Shown here: positions 6,434-9,525 of the stretch, piece by piece
Position numbering within the stretch: the first letter of the stretch is position 1
How the letters are laid out: the number at the start of each line of letters is the position of its first letter
Assembly: GCA_002453165.1 (NCBI GenBank)
Contig: DKGH01000003.1
Span: 4,846 to 14,370, forward strand
DNA from: Verrucomicrobia bacterium UBA6775
GTDB taxonomy: Bacteria; Verrucomicrobiota; Verrucomicrobiia; Limisphaerales; UBA1096
Length of the DNA stretch: 9,525 bases
Direction: 5' to 3'
Made by a program: the position numbers and the translations under genes
The notes under the pieces: model-generated
The model's database searches: none
What the model saw: only the letters and a program-made list of their open reading frames with translations
What the model was told of the DNA's origin: nothing

Positions 6434-9010
6434 TCATTTGTGACGGAAAAGTTCACTTTGGACGAGAGCATGAATGAGTGAGCGAACCCCGTAGTCGTTG
6501 TCCTCGCATTGGTCGAGAATTGCCTCGACGGTTTTGCGGTCACCAAACGACACCGGCGCTCCAGTCGCGTAGACGATGAATTGATGCAACAAGTTGCGAG
6601 CGATCGCACGCTCGTCTTTCAGCAGCAGTTGTTTTAGCTGGTTGATGTCCTCGAATGCACGTTCGTCCTCCAGTTCCCCGGCGGAGTCGATCGGCTTGGC
6701 CAGTCGGAACTTGAAGGCGTGTCCGTTTTTCCCGAACCCCTTCACACGATCGCCCTCCTCACCCAGCGAGCGGTAGCGTTCGCGCCGACCCCCGGACACG
6801 TCGAAACTTTCCAGCGCAAAACCGACCGGGTCGAACTTGCGATGGCAGCCGGCGCACGACTCGACCTCGCGATGTTTGTCGAGCTGCTCGCGGATGGTCG
6901 TCGCGCCGCGGGTGTCCGGCGTGATCGCCTCGACGCCGGACGGCGGCGGCGGGATGTGCAGGCCCATGATGCGCTCCATCACCCAGGCGCCACGCACGAC
7001 CGGCGAGGTCGTGGTGCCGTTGGCCGTCACGCGCAGCACACTGGCCTGTGTCATTAGGCCGCCCCGTGGCGAGTCCTTTGGCAGTGCGACTTTCCGCAGC
7101 TTGATGCCCTCGAACGGCTCCAGCCCATAGAGCTTGGCCAGGCGCTCGTTGGCGAAAATGAAGTCGGAGTCGACCACGTTCCGCGCAGGCAGATCCTTCG
7201 CAATCAGCTCAGTGAAAAATGCGCGCGTTTCAAAAACGGACGCCTCGGTCAGCTCGTCGTCGAGGTAATAGTCCGGGTAAAGGATTGCGTCCGGTGCGTT
7301 GGCGAGGATGTCGCGGAGGTCGAGCCAGTAGTCGAGGAACGAGTCCACAAACCGCGCCGCCCGGGGATCGTCGAGCATGCGGTCGACCTGCCGCCGCAGT
7401 CGCTTCGGCTTGGCCAAGCGCTTGGTCTGCGCGAGCGCCTTGTCGGGCGGGCTGTTCCACAAAAAAAACGAAAGCCGCGAGGCGAGCTGCCGTTGGCCAA
7501 GCGGGCCCGGCTCGGCGTCGAGATACAGAAAATCGGACGAACAAAGAATCGTTGCACAGGCGGCGATGATCGAGTCGGTGAAATCCCGGCCAAGCGCCTG
7601 GCTGCGCTCGAAAATCGCGAGGTACGCCTCCGCCTCCGCGTCGTCGACCGGGCGGCGGTACATGCGCTTCATGAAGTCGAGAAGCAGCTTGCGGGCGTCG
7701 AGTGCGGCATCCTCCGGCACCAGCTTGACGCCGCCCTCCAGCTTGTACGGCATGTCCCCGGCCACGGCCGTGAAGCTCGCCGGCGGCCATTCGTCCTGCA
7801 GCGGTCCCTCCAGTTCGAGCCAGTTCAGCGCAAACCCGGGCACACCCTCGCGGGTGGCGTTGGCGTTGCCGCTCCAGCCCGGGCGAGTGCGGATCAGCCG
7901 CGTGGCGTCCGGCCGAATGATCTCGTTTTTCTTCAGGATGACCTCGCACTCGGAGACGCTCGGTTCCGGGTACGAGTCATAAACCGCGAGCCAGCGGCTG
8001 TCGCCGTTTCGTGACACGGAGTAAAGCGTGATCGGTTCGCTGCGCGTGCCGGGGAAGGCCACCGTGCGGCTTGGCCGCCACCACGCCTTGTGGCCGCCGG
8101 TCAGGCCGTGATCGTTCCCACCACTCGCGCCGTTCGGCCCCGCGAGAAACGTGTAGGTCTTCATGCGGATCTTATACCGCCCATCGATCGGCACGCGCAC
8201 CCGCGTGAAGTCGTACTTCGTCGTCGCCGTGTATGTGCCGGACACGAAGCCCACCGCCTCCTGCTCGCGTACCTCGGGGTTCGACGGCCCGACGGTCATC
8301 GGCTGGTTGCCGCGAATGATCTCCGGCTGCGGCGTGGTGCCGAGCAACGGGATCGACGCGCGCGTGGCGGCGGTCTGAATGTTCGGCTTCCAGCGCAACG
8401 CACTTTTCATGTGACCCTCCTCGCGGGCGTAAAACTTCTGCGTGTTCGACTTGTGCGCGACCGTGTTCAGCGCAGCTCGCAGCGCGTACTCGGCAACCTC
8501 GTAAAATTTCGTGATCTGCACGTGCGACACATCCAGCCGTTCGCCGACCTTGTTGAACAGGTGCGCTGTGCCGTCCTCCGGCAGCATGTCGGCCACAAGC
8601 AGCCACGGGGCGTGAAGTCGTTCGCGCAGGGAATTCTCAAACTCAAACCGGTTCAGCCGCCGAACCGAGGCGCGCCCGGCCCTGGCCACGCGATCGCGAT
8701 CCGCTTGGCCAAGCGCTGCCGCGAGGGGATCGAGAAACGCAGCCACTTCATCCGGCTTCGGGCGCCGCTTTTTCTTCGGAGGCATCTCACCGGCCCGTAC
8801 CTTGTCATGTACCAGCACCCACTTTTCGAACGATTCCGCTTGGCCAAGCTCGAAGCCAAGTGACTCCAGATTCAGATCTCCCTTTTGCGTATCGCTGTCG
8901 TGGCAGTCGAGACAGTGATTTTCCAAAAACGACTGTACCGCCCCCGGCTTGGCCCAAAGGCTCGCACCAGCGAACAACGCAAAAACAAAAAATGCAGTCC
9001 TGAAAAACAC
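6434..9010 (-). CDS. DUF1592-type diheme planctomycetal cytochrome (PSCyt/PSD domains)
   Basis: The 858-residue product starts with a signal peptide (MFFRTAFFVFALFAGASLWA). Domains in order (numbering from the GTG start): PSCyt1 with heme site C33-L-D-C36-H37 and probable distal Met76 (AGEMPP); PSD3/DUF1587 (around 112-175, RRLNRFEFENSLRE); a beta-rich segment (about 190-415) containing GRYKIRMKTYTF; PSD5/DUF1595 (about 438-470, MYRRPVDDAEAEAY); PSD4/DUF1592 (about 500-630, ASRLSFFLWNSPPD); PSCyt3/DUF1588 (about 645-745) with the second heme site C719-A-G-C722-H723 and FDPVGFALESFD; and PSD2/DUF1585 (about 780-855). It is a periplasmic diheme c-type protein; the family is tied to oxidative steps and partners DUF1552 proteins, but the reaction is unknown. 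A TTG at 9053-9055 would add 15 residues; the AAGGAG at 9016-9021 favours the GTG at 9008-9010. Several linkers are encoded by the CTTGGCCAAG palindrome. Confidence 0.93.
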   Translation of the reverse strand: MFFRTAFFVFALFAGASLWAKPGAVQSFLENHCLDCHDSDTQKGDLNLESLGFELGQAESFEKWVLVHDKVRAGEMPPKKKRRPKPDEVAAFLDPLAAALGQADRDRVARAGRASVRRLNRFEFENSLRERLHAPWLLVADMLPEDGTAHLFNKVGERLDVSHVQITKFYEVAEYALRAALNTVAHKSNTQKFYAREEGHMKSALRWKPNIQTAATRASIPLLGTTPQPEIIRGNQPMTVGPSNPEVREQEAVGFVSGTYTATTKYDFTRVRVPIDGRYKIRMKTYTFLAGPNGASGGNDHGLTGGHKAWWRPSRTVAFPGTRSEPITLYSVSRNGDSRWLAVYDSYPEPSVSECEVILKKNEIIRPDATRLIRTRPGWSGNANATREGVPGFALNWLELEGPLQDEWPPASFTAVAGDMPYKLEGGVKLVPEDAALDARKLLLDFMKRMYRRPVDDAEAEAYLAIFERSQALGRDFTDSIIAACATILCSSDFLYLDAEPGPLGQRQLASRLSFFLWNSPPDKALAQTKRLAKPKRLRRQVDRMLDDPRAARFVDSFLDYWLDLRDILANAPDAILYPDYYLDDELTEASVFETRAFFTELIAKDLPARNVVDSDFIFANERLAKLYGLEPFEGIKLRKVALPKDSPRGGLMTQASVLRVTANGTTTSPVVRGAWVMERIMGLHIPPPPSGVEAITPDTRGATTIREQLDKHREVESCAGCHRKFDPVGFALESFDVSGGRRERYRSLGEEGDRVKGFGKNGHAFKFRLAKPIDSAGELEDERAFEDINQLKQLLLKDERAIARNLLHQFIVYATGAPVSFGDRKTVEAILDQCEDNDYGVRSLIHALVQSELFRHK
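7408..7425. repeat. Iterated palindrome, 18-base form GCTTGGCCAAGCGCTTGG, copy 7
   Basis: Third identical 18-base copy. On the minus strand it encodes TKRLAK in the sequence AQTKRLAKPKRLRRQ, within the PSD4 region of the DUF1592 cytochrome, where family members usually have a variable helix linker. Confidence 0.88.
7493..7503. repeat. Near-copy of the iterated palindrome
   Basis: TTGGCCAAGCG preceded by G instead of C. On the minus strand it encodes LGQ (in GPLGQRQLASR), a different reading frame from the LAK copies. A weaker relative, GGCCAAGCGCCTGG, follows at 7588-7601 and encodes QALGR. Confidence 0.65.
8702..8715. repeat. Iterated palindrome, perfect 14-base form, copy 8
   Basis: CGCTTGGCCAAGCG encodes ALGQAD on the minus strand (about residues 99-104 of the DUF1592 cytochrome), one frame away from the LAK copies. 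Confidence 0.85.
8837..8850. repeat. Iterated palindrome, copy 9
   Basis: CGCTTGGCCAAGCT contains the perfect 10-mer (8839-8848). It encodes ELGQAE (about residues 54-58) shortly after the first heme site of the DUF1592 cytochrome. Confidence 0.85.
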
Positions 9011-9160
9011 GATCACTCCTTGCCGGAATTGTGGCAAGAATACAGCCACAGGCAACCCTTTCCACCCCAGCCACCCTGCTAGGCCAAGTTTGTTTAAGGT
9101 GAACTCACCAACTAAACTTCCATTTGGACTCTCTCGTTTTGTTCGCTTATCTTCTGGTGC
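9011..9160. promoter_or_regulatory. Divergent intergenic region with imperfect dyad
   Basis: This 150-base gap lies between two diverging genes and should hold promoters for both. It has an imperfect dyad at 9086-9119: GGTGA-ac-TCACC (9098-9109), flanked by GTTTA (9092-9096) and TAAAC (9113-9117), and by AAGTTT (9086-9091) and AAACTT (9114-9119). It is a candidate operator. For asnS a weak -35-like TTGGAC (9124-9129) is seen with only a poor -10 match near 9147-9152; for the leftward gene no good sigma-70 pair is visible. A near-copy of the iterated palindrome, CTAGGCCAAG, lies at 9079-9088. Confidence 0.45.
9016..9021 (-). promoter_or_regulatory. Ribosome binding site deciding the DUF1592 gene start
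   Basis: On the minus strand AAGGAG is followed by five bases (TGATC) and then the GTG at 9010-9008. This is the only clear Shine-Dalgarno sequence in the window, and it makes the GTG a better start than the TTG fifteen codons upstream. Confidence 0.75.
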
Positions 9161-9525
9161 ATGAGCGAGGAGTCTCGGTTGGTGTCTGTTAGGGAGCTGT
9201 TGGCGCAGGATGGCGTTGCGGTGGGGGATCGTGTGCGGCTGCAGGGCTGGGTGCGCACGCGGCGTGACTCGAAGGCGAGGCTGTCATTTGTGCAGTTGCA
9301 CGATGGCTCGTGTTTTGAGCCGGCGCAGGTGGTGACCCCGGGTGAGTTGGATAATTACGCCAGCGAAGTGCAGCATCTCACCACCGGTTGCTCGATGATT
9401 GCCGAGGGCGAGGTGGTGGTGTCCGAGGGCAAGGGGCAGAGTGTTGAACTGCTGGCCAAGCGCATCGAACCAGTGGGGATGGTGGATGATCCGGAGACCT
9501 ACCCCATGCCGGCCAAGCGGCACAC
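9161..9525 (+). CDS. asnS: Asparaginyl-tRNA synthetase, N-terminal part (runs off the window)
   Basis: The frame from the ATG at 9161 is open to the window end and gives 121 residues. They form the N-terminal OB-fold anticodon-binding domain of asparaginyl-tRNA synthetase: VRLQGWVRTRRDSKARLSF (25-43), HDGSCFEP, LTTGCSMIAEGEVV and the linker DDPETYPMPAKRH match the bacterial AsnRS pattern closely (the Escherichia coli enzyme has GWVRTRRDSKAGISF, LTTGCS and EDPDTYPMAAKRH). The enzyme charges tRNA-Asn with asparagine in the cytoplasm, using ATP. The class II catalytic domain lies beyond the window. The gene is transcribed away from the cytochrome cluster and is probably a conserved housekeeping neighbour rather than part of that system. 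No Shine-Dalgarno is visible just before the ATG (TTATCTTCTGGTGC), which is not unusual for this group. Confidence 0.95.
   Translation, partial: MSEESRLVSVRELLAQDGVAVGDRVRLQGWVRTRRDSKARLSFVQLHDGSCFEPAQVVTPGELDNYASEVQHLTTGCSMIAEGEVVVSEGKGQSVELLAKRIEPVGMVDDPETYPMPAKRH

Noticed and set aside
6382..6609. In-frame upstream extension of the DUF1552 gene (76 further residues)
   Set aside because: It overlaps the conserved C-terminal PSD2 domain of the DUF1592 gene, and would place the Tat signal far from the N-terminus.
459..8850. Explaining the repeats as a protein-level LAK motif
   Set aside because: Copies also occur between genes and in a second reading frame (LGQ), and the bases are kept exactly, including synonymous positions.
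459..8850. CRISPR array
   Set aside because: The copies are too short, irregularly spaced and lie mostly inside genes.
8090..8863. 257-codon plus-strand open frame
   Set aside because: It is opposite the N-terminal half of the DUF1592 protein, rich in Arg and His in the way of antisense shadows, with no domain.
9011..9055. Upstream TTG start for the DUF1592 cytochrome
   Set aside because: The AAGGAG with five-base spacing points to the GTG at 9010, which also gives a normal signal peptide.
9451..9500. GGCCAAGCG matches in asnS (LAKR and PAKRH codons)
   Set aside because: The PAKRH part is a conserved AsnRS sequence and the matches lack the left half of the palindrome, so they may be coincidental.

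Overview
The window looks like chromosomal DNA from the Planctomycetota-Verrucomicrobiota group, more likely Verrucomicrobiota. Three things point there: (i) a giant periplasmic protein with a PVC-type dehydrogenase-like propeller, HEAT-like region and C-terminal CxxCH heme domain; (ii) a neighbouring DUF1592/DUF1552 pair (planctomycetal cytochrome PSCyt/PSD domains plus an HXXSHH protein); (iii) a pseudopilin with an H-X9-DG ending and the 'NNLRQ...YTDDNDGHLVPN' type of segment common in Verrucomicrobiota. The DNA is GC-rich, and long antisense open frames are by-products of that.

Layout. Five genes read leftward, in transcription order: a diheme DUF1592-type cytochrome (9010-6434), a Tat-exported DUF1552 protein (6381-5074), a small two-helix membrane protein (about 4993-4754), a pseudopilin-like protein whose start overlaps the previous stop (4761-3928), and the SGNH/propeller/HEAT/heme-c protein (3881-18). 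Gaps are short, so one operon, or two, is plausible. A 150-base divergent intergenic region (9011-9160) with an imperfect dyad separates them from a rightward asnS (asparaginyl-tRNA synthetase), which runs off the window after 121 codons.

How the genes may work together (inference): all five leftward products are predicted to be exported or membrane-bound. Three carry hemes or belong to families that co-occur with heme proteins, which suggests a cell-envelope oxidative module, perhaps for breakdown of a complex substrate. The substrate cannot be read from the sequence.

The most striking signal is not a gene. A short palindrome, CTTGGCCAAG (often CGCTTGGCCAAGCG), occurs nine times perfectly, plus many near-copies. 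It lies in at least three genes and between genes, and in two different reading frames. Five copies extend into the same directional 17-base form, CTTGGCCAAG-SS-CTTGG, which is one and a half units of a 12-base repeat. At 60% GC about 0.01 copies of the 10-mer would be expected by chance. This resembles a highly iterated palindrome (like cyanobacterial HIP1) or a tiny protein-invading repeat, and is the main candidate for something undescribed here.
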